Assembly (NCBI GenBank): GCA_905250115.1
Contig: CAJNOI010000001.1
Span: 1,304,977-1,368,976, forward strand
From: Adineta steineri
Taxonomy: Eukaryota; Rotifera; Eurotatoria; Adinetida; Adinetidae
Direction of reading: 5' to 3'
DNA: 64,000 nt
Position 1 is the stretch's first letter; each line of letters starts with the position of its first letter. The position numbers and the translations under genes are program-made. Below are positions 49,641-63,104 of this stretch, in pieces. The notes under the pieces were generated by a model. It searched no databases. It was not told where the DNA came from and saw only the letters and a list, made by a program, of their open reading frames with translations.

Positions 49641-50094
49641 TGTTGTACACTCAAATGGCGCATCATCGCGAAGGTGGGTAAGTCGGAGCTATTGGTCATA
49701 GTAGTTCCTACTAGACCCTAGTACGTCATGAAAATCTTTTCTAAAAACTTATTGTAATTATATAAATATATATGCACATATACATATATACCCATGCAGG
49801 CCTATCAAAACGGTATCGTTTTCGGATCGAAAACACACCGTATTTGACCGTTTTCTTTTCGTTCACAGATAAAATTTGAATTGTAATGTACGATTCTTGT
49901 ACGATCTTATTCTAAGATTGTGTAAGATCTATTTTTCATACAAGATTTTAAAGCGAGTTTACATACATATTTTTTTATCGATTTCATCGCTCTCTTCTAA
50001 TCTCTGACCTTTTTCTAATCAACCGTTCCTCATCACATTCTCTCACTTCCCATCGCTTTTTATCAAATACCATCACAACTATGCACCTAATTCA
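49641..50094. other. Spacer, no gene seen
   Basis: Starts with a short less AT-rich stretch, then AT-rich DNA with an ATATATGCACATATACATAT run. No feature supported. Confidence 0.4.
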
Positions 50095-50645
50095 TACTGA
50101 CCATTTCGACGACGTCAGCAAAACATCTAAATAAAAACAAATAAAAATTTAATATATAAAATTTATACTTACATATACCACGATATTATTAAAATATCTA
50201 AGGAAAATAAAAATAAAAATAAAAACTTATTCTATTAAATTCATGCTTGCCTATTCGACGATAAAGTTGAAATATCTAAAAAGAAAATATGAACTTTGTA
50301 TACAAAAGTCTAGTTTTTATTCGATGATATTATTGAAACATCTAAACGGAAAAATTAAAAACTAAATTTTTTAATACTACCCACGCTCATCGACTCTACG
50401 TTATTATTGAAACATAAATAAAAACAAAGAATTCTATGTATAAGAATCATACTTGACTATTCGACAATTTGATTGAAGCGTCTAAGTGAAAAAAATAAGA
50501 GTTTTATAGATATAGTTTATATTTGTCTGTTCAAGGATTTGATTGAAATATCTAAATAAAAAAAATAGAAATTGAAGTATTAAATATAGAATATTCATAC
50601 TTACCTATTTGACGGTTTTATAGAATAATCTAAATAAAAAAATAG
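50095..50645. repeat. ~70-75 bp degenerate tandem repeat
   Basis: Seven or eight copies of a unit with CATACTTGCCTATTCGACGA, TTTGATTGAAATATCTAAA and TAAAAAAAATAGAA. The CGACG and GAAATATCTAAA blocks recur along the whole stretch with variable A-rich spacers. Confidence 0.7.
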
Positions 50646-51582
50646 ATAAAGCTTAAACTATATTATTATATCAATAGAATATGTGTTGTATGTAGATGAT
50701 AAATGTAGAATAGTGTATAACGTTGTCTATACACTAAAATTTTACCTTTCATCATTTTATAGATCGAAGTTTAGGAAAAGAAATAACAGATTCTAAAACA
50801 ATTATTGTCTTTAAATGTTACATTAACAAATGTTATTGTTTGAAATGGATGTATTCTTTCAAACTAACAGTCAACAATATAAAGAGCTACTCATTTTATA
50901 CAAATCACCAGAGAGTAATTTAAAAGAAAATAGTTTCAGTATTTTGTTTCAGAAATATTTTTTCTAATTAGTGGAGATGATCATGTTTTCCATTTACTTT
51001 TTTGAACAAAAATAAAAAAAATATTTGAGCGTATTGTCTCCTGGGACACCTTTCTTTTTTTTCTAACTGACAGGAAAATAAAAAACTATAGTTACAATAA
51101 ACACTTTTATTCTTGTTTTGGAGAATAAGTTCATCAACAAAGCATCTTGTAATGTAATTGAAATGCTGCCCTTCACTGGAAGTCAAAAAAAAGTACTTCT
51201 AATAGTACTTGTTTAAAGTACTGACAACTCATAAACTCTGTGTATCTCAATTAAAATTATGGGATATATGTATTAATGCAGAGATTCTAAATAATAGTCT
51301 ATCATTGATGTATGTACAACTGAATAATTATCAGATCGACTCTTATAAATTAAATTCATATGATGAAAAAAAACAAACAATGGTGTGTATTTTTCTATTT
51401 TACTTTTGACAAATTATATTATTAACACATATCAATCGTTTTTTTTATGAACATTATCGTGTATATTAATTTAATTTCGATTTTTGGAACAAAATTTCTT
51501 AAGGATTAAACGAGTCTGATATAAGTAAGATACTACTGCAATCAGAATTTATTGTTTATCATTCTATGAGTATCCTATTATT
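50646..51582. other. Spacer, no gene seen
   Basis: AT-rich sequence with only short chance open frames. Confidence 0.5.
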
Positions 51583-52022
51583 CCCTTTTCTGAAAGAAAG
51601 GGTTATAGGCTCGTTAAATAGGGTCGTTAAAATGCTTAAAGTTTGTTTGTCCAAACAGCCAATCAGATTGCAGCATTTTATAAGTCAATGAAAACTTATA
51701 GCTGACCATCAGAAAATGATTGACCAAAGGTAATCGGGGTCGGGGAACCCGAATCTGGTGCCAGTTTTTAAAAATTTTTTTTGAGTATCGATTTTTTTAA
51801 ACAAAGGACTACTTTTTTTACAAAAAAATTTTTCCTTATAAAGTTTGATCAAAGGTAATCTGGGTCGGGGAATCCGAATCTGATGTTACTTTTTGCAAAC
51901 TATACAAGTAAAAAGCTTAATAGTATTGTAGAACACGTTTTCTACAAGAAAGAGCTGAGCGAGTCTCTGGACAAGCATTACTTGTTAATTATAATTATAG
52001 AAAATTTTCTTTCAGAAAAGGG
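51583..52022. mobile_element. Inverted-repeat bounded element, MITE-like
   Basis: CCCTTTTCTGAAAGAAA at 51583-51599 is repeated as its exact reverse complement at 52006-52022, giving 17 bp perfect inverted ends around ~406 bp. Inside are two direct copies (about 51722 and 51849) of a ~40 bp word with CAAAGGTAATC, GGGTCGGGGAA and CCGAATCTG. No protein is coded. Target duplications were not identified, so the exact ends are open. Confidence 0.5.
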
Positions 52023-53259
52023 TCAGCGAATCCATCAGATGAGCGCTACCTTGTTGACAAAAAAAAATAAAATAATTTTTCTTTTCTAACAAGAAATATC
52101 CATGTAGTAAATATAATTGCACTAAAATGCTTGTAACTATGTTGGTGGCCTTAACGTTGAATAACTCAAATGGTAATAAATTATTAATAATGAAAAAAAC
52201 AAGTTCTGATATTTTTTCAATGTTAACATTTGTCTTTTGATTGTTTTACATGGAAAGAAAATGCTGTTAAAGTAATGAATATAGTTTTTGTCAAGATCTA
52301 ATTATGTATTGTTTTATCTGTATAGGAATCTAAGACCTATAAGTGAGAAGAAATGAATGATACAATTTGATAAGATGCTATATATCAAAGAAGATCAGTG
52401 AAAGATAAGTTGAAGATAAATCAAAATATGAAAAAAAAGAAATAAAAGAGAATTACACAAGTATGAAGAAAGTAGAGAGATGAATTTAGTAGAAGAAATA
52501 GTGTATTTTAAGTAATAGAAAACAAAAAAGAATAGTTTTATTTGAAACGCCATAAAATATTATGAAATTAACATATGAATAAATATACCGAAAAAAAGAG
52601 GATCATGTTGATATCGTTACAAATAATAAAAGTGGTGCTTTTTTGTTCTCTTTTCTAATGATTTATAGTCAAATATCAAGTTTTTTATCTTATAAATATA
52701 AGTGTATTATGATAGCTGACACTTATTAATAATTTCTATGATTGTACAATTAACTGATTGACAAGTATCTGGATTGTTAAATCAATGGAAAATTTGAATT
52801 GATAAGACATTGTGAAATGTTGTTATGTTCATTGATAAATATGATTGAGATTAACCTAAACAAGTTTTATCAGATCTAATAAACATATATACTCAAATTA
52901 CTCGTTAATACTGTATATTTCAATAAAACAATTATGATGATTTAATGGTATTTAGTTTCATTTTTCATCTTTGAAATATGTAATATTCTATTATAAAATA
53001 TTGATAGAGAGATATTTTTATAAAAATGAACTATAATCACGTTTTTGTATATATTCATCATAATGATAATTACATACGAATTAATCTTAATTTTTTGAAC
53101 ATCACAAATCGGTACTATGATGAAAATAACGTGAATAAAATTATAATTAATAGAATCTTCGATAGATCAATTAAATTAGATCAAGAATTGATATATCCGA
53201 ATAGTTCATAGGATAAATATTGTGTACATGTATATTTAAATAAATATTATATTTTTATA
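52023..53259. other. Spacer, no gene seen
   Basis: AT-rich DNA with purine-rich runs (about 52380-52470). No feature supported. Confidence 0.5.
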
Positions 53260-54124
53260 GTGGCGTAATCAAGGGCGGGCTAGGTTCGGCGCCGCCCAAC
53301 CACCGCTCATTTTTTAAAAAATTGACTTTTTTATTTATATGCGATTACTGATCGTCACTATCTTTTATAAAAGCGTTTATATCTTAAATGTAATATGCAT
53401 ATTCAGTTTATCATTACATTCAAAAAATTCTTCTAACCAAATAGTTTAAATAGCTAAGAAAAGTTTCGATATGACTTTATTGACTGTATCCGACAAAATA
53501 ACAATAGATGGGCTCAGTCTTCTCCCCTATAATAGAAGTCGACTCTGAGATGAACAACGTGTTTGACGTATTAGAAGTCCCCCTGATTTTTCCAAGGACA
53601 TTTTATAATTTTTGAGATTTTCCAAATTTTCCTGCTAAAACTGCTAAAATTTCTCGATTTTACGGTGAAATTTCGATTAGATCCTATCTAATTGTGCTTA
53701 AATCTGGAAAAACTGCCTAAAATCTTCTGAAAAAATCATGAAAACCTTGAAAATTTCTAGAACTCTTTCGAATCGAGTTCCTTATCATAGTCTATGAAAA
53801 CTTTTTGGAACTTGATAGAAGTCCCTCCAGAAATTATAAACGGTGGACAAACTAGAAGCTTCCGGAGGTTTCTGATATAGGAGAGGGGGAGGAGGTTTAC
53901 TGTTTTCTTACATGTATTTTTTCTTAATAACAGAAAATGTCAATCCAACTAACTCTTGTATTTTTTATAAAACAGGCGAGGTATTATTTTAGAAAGTATT
54001 TTGAAGATAAATGTACCATTATACGTTTGCTCTACGAAAAACAATATCATCTCTCACTATAAAGACCCTTTTGAAGAATCCTTAGGGCGCTGCCCAACCA
54101 CTCTCCAAATCCTGGTTACGCCAC
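53260..54124. mobile_element. Non-autonomous DNA transposon with GTGGCGTAA ends
   Basis: The left end reads GTGGCGTAATCAAGGGCGGG and the right end, reverse-complemented, GTGGCGTAACCAGGATTTGG; both then reach a GGCGCCGCCC/GGCAGCGCCC block. The element is 865 bp, flanked on both sides by TA. The inside is less AT-rich than its surroundings and has no open frame, so it is non-autonomous. The short ends with a TA flank leave hAT and Tc/mariner-like origins both possible. Confidence 0.72.
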
Positions 54125-54459
54125 TATATGTTATAGTCACAAATCATGACTAGAAATTGTATCAAGATAACCGGCATATCGTTTTGAAGCTTAATTTATT
54201 CTTCCAGTATTTGTTTACCATTTTATAGGAAATTAAAAGTTACATAGCATATCAAAAAATGCAAGTGGATATACTGTCAACCATCGATCTGCAATAATCG
54301 ATCAAGTACAGCATTTCCGACCTATGTTTCCCTATATGAATCGAGTAAATAGATGACATATAACATTTGTTACTCATATAGATTCTCAAATGGAACATTA
54401 TGAAAACAACTAATAATTGTTTCAAACATTCTTTAATAGCTTTACATTTACAGATAAAA
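54125..54459. other. Spacer between the transposon and the glycosyltransferase remnant
   Basis: AT-rich; nothing recognised. Confidence 0.4.
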
Positions 54460-55180
54460 TTAATCTTTCAAAGAAGTATAATGAATTCGTATTGGTTGTG
54501 AAGAATTTCGAAAAGAATTTATTTGATTTTGCCAATATCTTATATACAAACGTCTATGATCATACTTTTGATATATCGTAGTATTATAAAAATCTTTTAA
54601 TAATCGAAAAGTCAGATCTTCATAATTATTAATAATCAGTACAGGAAGTTGTTGAAAAATCGAATTTATAGATGTATTCATAACGGTTGGTATTGAACCA
54701 ATATAAAGTGCTTCCCAAGTACGATAACAATCCATTCCATTCCCTGGTGGTGATAAAACATATTTACTTCTTGCTATATGTAAATAATATCTCCATTGAT
54801 CAATTGAATCTAATTGATAAAAACATTTCGAAATATTTCGTAAACGACCATTACATGATAAATTCCATTATCTTTATTAAAAGAAGTAAATATCCAATAA
54901 TCATTCGTTGCATATAATAACGTTGATCTAACCATTGACTAATTCCTTGAGGTATACAAGTAAAAGTCTTTGATTTTTTCCATTTTTCTTTATCTCCTAA
55001 ATGACAATTCATTGAAAACCAATGTAAAATACGTATTTTTCCAGCAAATATTTGATCAAGTAAACGAAAATGTGTATAATTAAATAATTGTTTATATTGA
55101 ATATGATGAAGATTAGTTTTTTTCTAAGAATTATGTAATTCTTCGAAAATATGTATCCATAAATATGAACATGTCATGAT
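54460..55180 (-). pseudogene. Glycosyltransferase-like (exostosin-type) pseudogene fragment
   Basis: The minus strand from about 54830 to 54460 reads KCFYQLDSIDQWRYYLHIAR, SKYVLSPPGNGMDCYRTWEA, LYIGSIPTV, LPVLIINNYEDLTFRLLKDF. The PPGNGMDCYRTWEALYIGSIP block is the nucleotide-sugar-binding type motif of GT-B glycosyltransferases related to exostosins. Further upstream the frame is broken: a TAG at about 55124-55126 (LHNS-stop) and at least two frame changes near 54857 and 54910, while similar-looking coding text continues (NYTHFRLLDQIFAGKIRILH, NDYWIFTSFNKDNGIYH). The fragment appears decayed. No start codon with a full reading frame was found. The donor enzyme and acceptor are unknown. Confidence 0.6.
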
Positions 55181-55403
55181 TTAATTTCTACTTGTCTATA
55201 CATAATATATCTCCAATAAATCATTCCGATGAAAGAAAACGACTAGTAAACATATATTCAGCTCTATCATGTAACACTATTCTTACTTTCAATTTAGTCA
55301 TATCAAAGAATCTCATGAAAAAATTTTTTTTCTACTTCTACATGTAGAAATAACACATTTATTAGCAAACTACGAAATATTACATGTATAAACAAAGAAC
55401 GAT
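55181..55403. other. Spacer at the 3' side of rotatin
   Basis: Short AT-rich region with a small hairpin (CTTCTACATGTAGAA near 55335). It holds the rotatin 3' end. Confidence 0.4.
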
Positions 55404-58400
55404 CTAATCTTCTGTTAATAATTGAATAACATTTGAAACAGCATGATAACATAAAAGATTTTCTTTGTTTCGTTGTTGAGTTTTAACATCAAATAGAGCA
55501 GGTAATACATTACTACTACGAACAGCTACTTTGCCCTAAAATTTAACGTAAACTTAGAACAGAACATTACATTTAAATTCATACCTTTTGAGCATCAACA
55601 ATCAATGCCCACAAAGCTGTTAATCCAATATAAGCTGTATCTGATGTCTTTGAAACAACATGTGACATTATTGTTGGAACATATTTAGCTAAAATTAAAT
55701 AAAGTCTCAATATTTTCAAACGGAATATACATACACTTACATTCAGATACAATTCTTGCTTTATGTGTAGATGAGAAAGCCAAATTTCGAAGAATTAGAA
55801 GTGCTTGACGTTGTAAAACAGACGATGATGATGAATGAGCAATACGAATAAGAATAGCAAACATTTCTAAATATATTCAATGAAATAAAATCATTATATA
55901 TTAATTTGTTTTATTTTTACCAGCATTTTTAAGTATACTAGTTTGTCCATCATTAAAAAATGTTATATTTATAATAACATCAAGAAAACGTCGATCATAT
56001 CGATTTATATCACGTGATACACGTTCAAAATGATCAATAAATATTTGATAAAAATTTGATTTATAAACAATACTTCTTCCTTCAATTTCAGTTGAACAAT
56101 TTTGTATGATATCAAATGCTATTTCAATTGTTTGATTTTTACTTGATGTAGCATTATTTACTACAGATGATAATGTAGCTTTTGTTACAAGACGAAGAAC
56201 ATAAGACAATAAATTTGATAATGGACGTTGTTGATCAGGTGTTTGAACAACAAATGAATTTGCCGATGGAAGAACTGTACTACATACACTAACACAACCT
56301 ATTGATATACAGAGAGAAAAAATGAAAATTCTTAATATAAAAGAACAATGAACCTTTGCGATGTTTAGCAGTCAGTGTTGTTAGAAGAAGAAGAATAACA
56401 TTTAATAATTGAACATCAACAATAGCCCAACACCATAGTTGATGAAGAAATGGAATTAAACCATTTGCAGCAAGAATATCCTGATTGAAAATAAAAACAG
56501 ACTTACTATTTTGTATCGTTTATCTAAAAGTAAAAAACTTACTTTAGCAGAAGAACAATCATATGCAAGATTGTTAAGAATTGATAATACTTGAACACAT
56601 TCATCAATCAGAGTCTCATCCTAAATCAGTAATTTAAAAATAATTAGCATTAATAAATGATTTACTTTGCTAACGCATTTATCTGATTGAAGTGAGAAAA
56701 GAGTTAATTTTGTTTGAATACGTTTAAGATGATCAATTTGAGATTCAACAAAACCTTCTAAAAAATAAAACAAATGATCATTAGTTATAAAATTATTTTT
56801 TCTTACTTTCAATAGCTTCTTGTTTAGCTGTAACATTTATATTTAATAATGATTTAATCATATTTGACACAGTTAATTTTAATGTATCATTCGATTCTGT
56901 ATTAAGTCGATTTTCATATAATATTAACAATTGATCGAATATTTTTATTCCATTTTTATCCGATGATTGATCAAAAAAATCTTTCCACATATTTTTTTCT
57001 TGATCTAATGTACATTGTGCAATTGAAAGTGATAATAATTGAAGTATTATAGAAATAGCAACGCTAATCGAACCATTAATCATTGTATGCAATGGTAAAG
57101 TAAGTATATCTTTAAAAAAGAAAAAACAAATATTTAGATTTCAAAAAAAGAAAGAAGTTTACTGAAAAGTGCTGAAGCATGTTGAACAATAGTATTATTT
57201 ATTAATTGATGTAATGATGAACATTGTTGAAGTAAAATATGAATAATTAAATGAGCAAGATTAATTTTAATTTGCCAAAAATTTTCCGATTGATTCGATT
57301 TATTTTCTGGAAAATAAGCAAGTAAAGAAATTAATTGAATTAAATTTTCATTATTAAATATTTCATTGATAATATCTGTATTTGATTCAAATATAAGTCG
57401 TAAATATTGAGCAATTTTTGTATACATATAAAACATATTATCAAGAAATAAACGATATTCTTGTGCTGTTACATTGGTATTCATTTTCGATTCTAATGGA
57501 CGAACATCAAGAAAACTAAATAAAACCCTCAAGATGGTTTTAGATAAATTAAAATATAAACTTACGAAAGAATTAATTTGATTAAATCTGTTGTATCATT
57601 ATGAATTCCAAGCATATTCAAATTAAATAAAAATGAACATAAATTTGCAACAAATAAAGGTGAAACAGGTGATGTTGTTGTATGATTAATTCTAAGTGCA
57701 TCTAAATCTAATGCAACAAATGGATATAAATTTGATAGCACATTTGAACCAATTCTTTGCATAAAATCACAATCATTCAATGCTGTTATTAATTCTGGAA
57801 GTGTAATCATTGCTGTTGCTAATTTTGTTTCATCATCGATTAATATGTAAGTTAAATTAATTAAAATATTACATACTTGTTCTTTAACAAGACTACATTC
57901 ATCTTCATCAAGAAGAATTCCAAGTAAATGACTTTCTTCAAGTCGATTTTGTGGTGAAAATATTATTTCACGACCACATTCATCACTAATTAAAATGGAT
58001 GTTAATGCATAGGATGTTACACGAATTTCAGTATCTGAAGAAAACCATAAATTCCGTAACCAATCAAATGTTGTTCTTGATAATTCAAGCCATTCTTGTA
58101 AAAGTGTCTAAATTAATAGAAAAAAATACATTATTAATATGAAACAAACTATGATCTATTAACTATATCTTTTCGACGATTTGATATTGAAAGTGTACTT
58201 TTTAATGCTAATATTATATTCAATAATGTTTGAGATAATGATCGTATCAAAGCATGAGCCATAAATCCTGATAAGGCTTCTTTTCGTCCTTCTTGAAATA
58301 TTTCAATTACCTATTTTATTTAGAAAATTTAATAATAAATTTTATAGAAAATTAAAACCACATACAGCAATTAATACATCAGCTATATTTTTTAGATATT

Positions 58401-61400
58401 CATTTTCAAAAATAATAAACCATTTTGATCTATTATAAAAACAAAATAATAAATTTTCAATTAAAATAGATAGTTTACTTCGATGTTATTTGATGTAAAA
58501 CATCAATGGCACCAGTAATTAATGTTAATTTTGAAAATGTATGACTACTACTTTGTTTAATATAATAAAAAATATTTGTAAAAAGTTTTTCAGTAAAAAA
58601 TTCTGATGAAACGATTTCATGAGAATAAAATGATGTTAAAAATCGAAATAATTTTTTTAATAAATCCCTAAATAAAAATATTTATATAATCAAATTATGT
58701 AGAATAAAAAAAAACCTTTTTGTTTGTCGCATTTCACCAAAATCTTTATTTGATGCAAGTAATGATAAAAATGGATTTAATAATATATGTTTAAACCAAT
58801 CGAAAAATAAATGATCATCAGTTTTTATTGATAAATGTAAACCATAGGATATTTGTTCGAGAAGTTCAAATACAGATTGAAGAAGTTTTTCATCTTGACA
58901 TGATGATGGAATGATTTTAAAATATCTAAACCAAAAGAAAATGTTTTTTTTCGGAGCTATAAATTCTATTCTTACTTATCAAGTATTGTTCCTAATTGAT
59001 TAAAATCAATTAAATGAACATTATCATGTGTAACAAGTAAAAGAAGACATCGTATTGCATTTAATGTTTCAATAACTGATTCATGATTATTTGATTCATT
59101 TAATAAATTTAATTGAAGTCTTATTGTTCGTCGTGTATATGTTAATGAAAAACATTTTTGATCATTTTCATTTAATATCATATTAGATTGAAAACTAAAG
59201 AAAATACGTAATAAAATAATTCGTAATTGTCAGACATACTCGACTTGTTCATCATTATTAAATGATGTTGTATCCATATCATGATCTAATTGTTGCGCAT
59301 TTCCGTGCCATAATGTATTCCAGACAAAACGAAATTTTTGTTGAACAATTGCTTCTCGTAATGGATCGGGACGATTGAGAGATGTTGTTATTATGGATGA
59401 AGTTGATGTTTGAATTGGAGCACGAATAGGAAATTGAAAACTAAGATATTAAAGATTAAAAAACATATTTCTCTTTAAATTTACTTTTTAGCTAAAAGAA
59501 AATCAATAGAAAATGTTTGTTGTTGAAATTCTTGATCAGTTAAAGAATTTGTAAGTAAAGTTCGATCAAAAAGAAGTAATACAAATGTATGTGCTAAATT
59601 TGATACAGTTTCAAGATCACTATGACAACAGACAATTGCTAAAAAAGGTTTTTAAATAATATACATATAAGATTTCATTCTTTACTTTTAAATAAAAGTT
59701 TAAGTAATTCATTGTCTAATGAAAATTTCTTTTGTATACTTCTATTGTATTGAATTAATAATCGAATTATTTTTGCACATGGTGGTATCATTGATGTATA
59801 ATCCGTCTGACATATAAGATCATCACGTTTAACATTTAATTTTAATTCTTCTAATATTCTTTCTAAACCACCATGATTAAGAAATGATGAATGTAATGAT
59901 GGATCATTTAACATCATTGACATTTGTTCCACTGCTGATTTACGAACAGTAGCATCGATTTTATTTCGATCTGTAAAAATAGTATAAACACGAAGAAAAC
60001 TTTCGACCTAAAAATACGAAAATATATATAAGGGTTCACGAAATTTTATTGAAAAAATTACATTGACATATTCTTTCGTTAATATATCGGCATTATTTGT
60101 TGGTTGTGCAGTTATAAATAAATCAAATAACTTATCAGCTGGATAAAATTGATAAAAATCATCGAGTCTTATACGAGTATTTGCTAATAAATAACCAACA
60201 CATTGACGATAGCCTGTTTTTCGAACACTAAACAAAGAGAGATCAATTAAAATATTTCTAATTCTTATACATACTCTTTATCTTTTGAAAATAAATATCG
60301 AAGTGATGCCTGGAAACGTTGATTTAATGTTAATAAACTTTCTTTCTCTTTTTCAGTATCTGATGATAAAGCTAGAATACATTGTCCAAGTGGATCAATT
60401 TTATTTGCATAACACTAAACAAAACAATAATTATATATATTCAAACGAATCTTCTTCTTACTTGTAATTGTGGTAAAAGTACAGCAATCATAGTCATAAG
60501 ATTATTCCAAAATTCTTTTGATACCATTAATTTGGATTGAAAAAGATGAAGAAGAATTAATCGAGAATAATCCGCAACTTTTGTTGCTAAATCATTCATA
60601 CCATTAACACATAATTCAGTCATTATTCGAATATTACATATAAATTGTATTTCCTCAAAATTTACAGCCATAGTCGAATTTTTCTTTAATTTATTCGTTT
60701 TAACTGTTTCTTCCACTGTTAAACGACTCTAAAGAAAAAATCTTCCTTTTTAAAATATATTTAAAAATATGTATATTTACCGCAACAAGCATTGCTAGTG
60801 AACAATAAACAGCGGTACGTATTTCAGCTAATTCATTTGTCATATATTTAATTAAAATATCAGTGGAATAATTCTTTTCCGATATATCACATTTCGATAT
60901 ATTTGTTGAACAAATATTAATCAATCGTTTAACAACATTAAAATTTAAATGATAAGGTAAACCTAATAAAGCTTCGTCAGCATGTTTAACAATAGGAATA
61001 AAATTCTAGATAAAATAAAATTAAATAGAAGATTTTTTTCGTTTTATGATAAAATATATTTTACTTGAGATTTATTTTCATCGAGTGTTAAAATTTGACA
61101 AGCAGATGCAAATGAACAACAAACATCATTTGATTTCATATAAACTTGATAATTATCTTTATCAAATTTTTCCGCGATAGTTAATAAACGTTCTCGTATA
61201 TGTGGATAGGATAAATTAAAACATTCATCCATTAAAATATAATAAATTAATTCATTAAATTCTTGTGTTAATTGAATAATAACCTCATCTGACCATTCTA
61301 TTGTATGTAAGAGTGTTGAAAAAACATGTAAACTATGAATATATACTGTTCGACTTTGAAATGTATAACCTATTGTTATTTGTTGTTTAATCAATGAATG

Positions 61401-63104
61401 TAAACGATAAAATAATACAGAATAATATTCAAACTATTAAAAACGAAGAAAATAATTTTTGAAAAAAGAAATTATATTTTTATATTTACATTCATTAATC
61501 CATAATTATGTTTAACAAATAAATCAATTATTTGACATATTGAATTATTTAATTGTAAACATATATGAAGACAATCTTTTAATGTTGATCGACGTAATAA
61601 ATCAAATGTTCCAAGTAATATTGTATAACAAAAATCTAAGATATCAAATGATGATGGTTGATCCAGTTGAGGAGATTCATCATGTTTTAAAGACCTATTT
61701 ATAGAAAAATAACTTTTATTAGAATTTTAAATATATTTTTACCATTGAGAAGGATAACGATAACCATTTGATGTTGCTGAATTAATTGAAGAAACAGATC
61801 GAGCACTTGTTATTGTATTATTAAAATCATCCTGAGTTTGTTCTTTTGTTCCATCTAAATATATTGAAAGTCTCACTTTAGTTTATTCTTAGATTTATCT
61901 GCTTACCTGAATTAGAATCGAGATTTGGACAAAAACATGCTGGATCACGAAGAATTTTTATTCGTCTTTGTAAATGAATTGTATAATCTTTTAAACATGA
62001 AAGTGATGCTTTAATAAGATCTTCATTAGTTTCATTTAATAAACCAAGTAAACGCTTGAGAATAAAAGATCTTTGTAGAAAAAGTTCGGCTGGAAAATCA
62101 TTAAGAACTACATTTGATAAAAAATGACAATGACTAATAACAATTGAAGGATCATCTCGTAATAAAAGTGTACTAAATAAATAGAAAATCAAATTTATTT
62201 CAATTTATTTTTTTTGAAAATATTACTTTTCTAAATTTGTAAGAACAGTTCGATCTGATTGTGTTAAATTAATCAATGGAAATAATGTTATAAATTGACA
62301 TGTAGATTGATTATGATTATCTAAAACAAAATTTTCTTTTATAAAAACAAAAAGGAATTCGTTCCTTACCACCTAATGTCGATAAAAGATCCGAAACTGA
62401 TGGTGCAGTTATTTTTAATATTCCTCGTGTATTCGATTGATTTGATAAACTATGTGAAGTAGAATTAATTGTATCGTATCGACGAGATGATAATTCTAGT
62501 GGTTGTTGTTGACTTAAATTAAATAAAGGTAATTGAAACATGGTTGAATTTGCCGATTCGACTTGAGTATTTGATTTTAAAAGTTGACATGATGCTAAAA
62601 TAAAATTCTTAAAATTGAAAACACAAAAACAAATGCTATACTTGAACTTGTTCGACTAATATTCGATGTTGCTTCAGTAATAAAATGTTGTGAGAGAATA
62701 TTTTCAAGAATTTCATCAACACGACGTTCAAGTTCAGGTGTTAAATCAATTCGAAGTGCATTAAAAAAATCGACAGCACCAATTGAATGAAGATTGTATG
62801 CAGCTGATTCATTCTTAATAAAAAAAATTAAATTTTTTCAAAACCAAAAAAAACAAATTCATACTTTTGAAAGTTTTAAAACTATATCGAGAACAGCATC
62901 TCGTTTAGGTGGTGATGGAAAATTAAACCATTCAAGTAGTTTAATATATAAATATTTATATTGAAGTATATCAACATCAGCAACTAATTTTAAATCTAAT
63001 TTAGCTTGAAGATTTTCAAGTGCACGAAGACGTATTTCTTCAACAGGATGACCTAATTTTGAGATTAAAGTTGAAAATGATTTATCAAAATCATCTTCTG
63101 GCAT
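55404..63104 (-). CDS. RTTN: Rotatin (centriole/cilium armadillo-repeat protein)
   Basis: Thirty exons on the minus strand join in frame to 6222 nt, 2073 residues from the ATG at 63104 (human about 2226). Main exons: 62865-63104, 62642-62813, 62370-62594, 61907-62172, 61490-61694, 61065-61433, 60781-61005, 60462-60728, 59686-60007, 57566-58107, 57163-57515, 56807-57109, 55921-56298, and last 55404-55535. The N-terminus SKLGHPVEEIRLRALENL, LLEWFNFPSPPKRDAV, HSIGAVDFFNALR matches the rotatin N-terminal armadillo domain (RKLGHQLAEIRERAL, LLEWFNFP). Further on VVLNDFPAELFLQRSFIL and RRIKILRDPACFCPN match DFPAEIFLQRP and RLNFHRDPGFF. The rest is helical repeats. Rotatin acts in centriole elongation and left-right axis determination. 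A further in-frame ATG at 63224 would add 40 residues; I prefer 63104 because it matches the family start. Confidence 0.9.
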
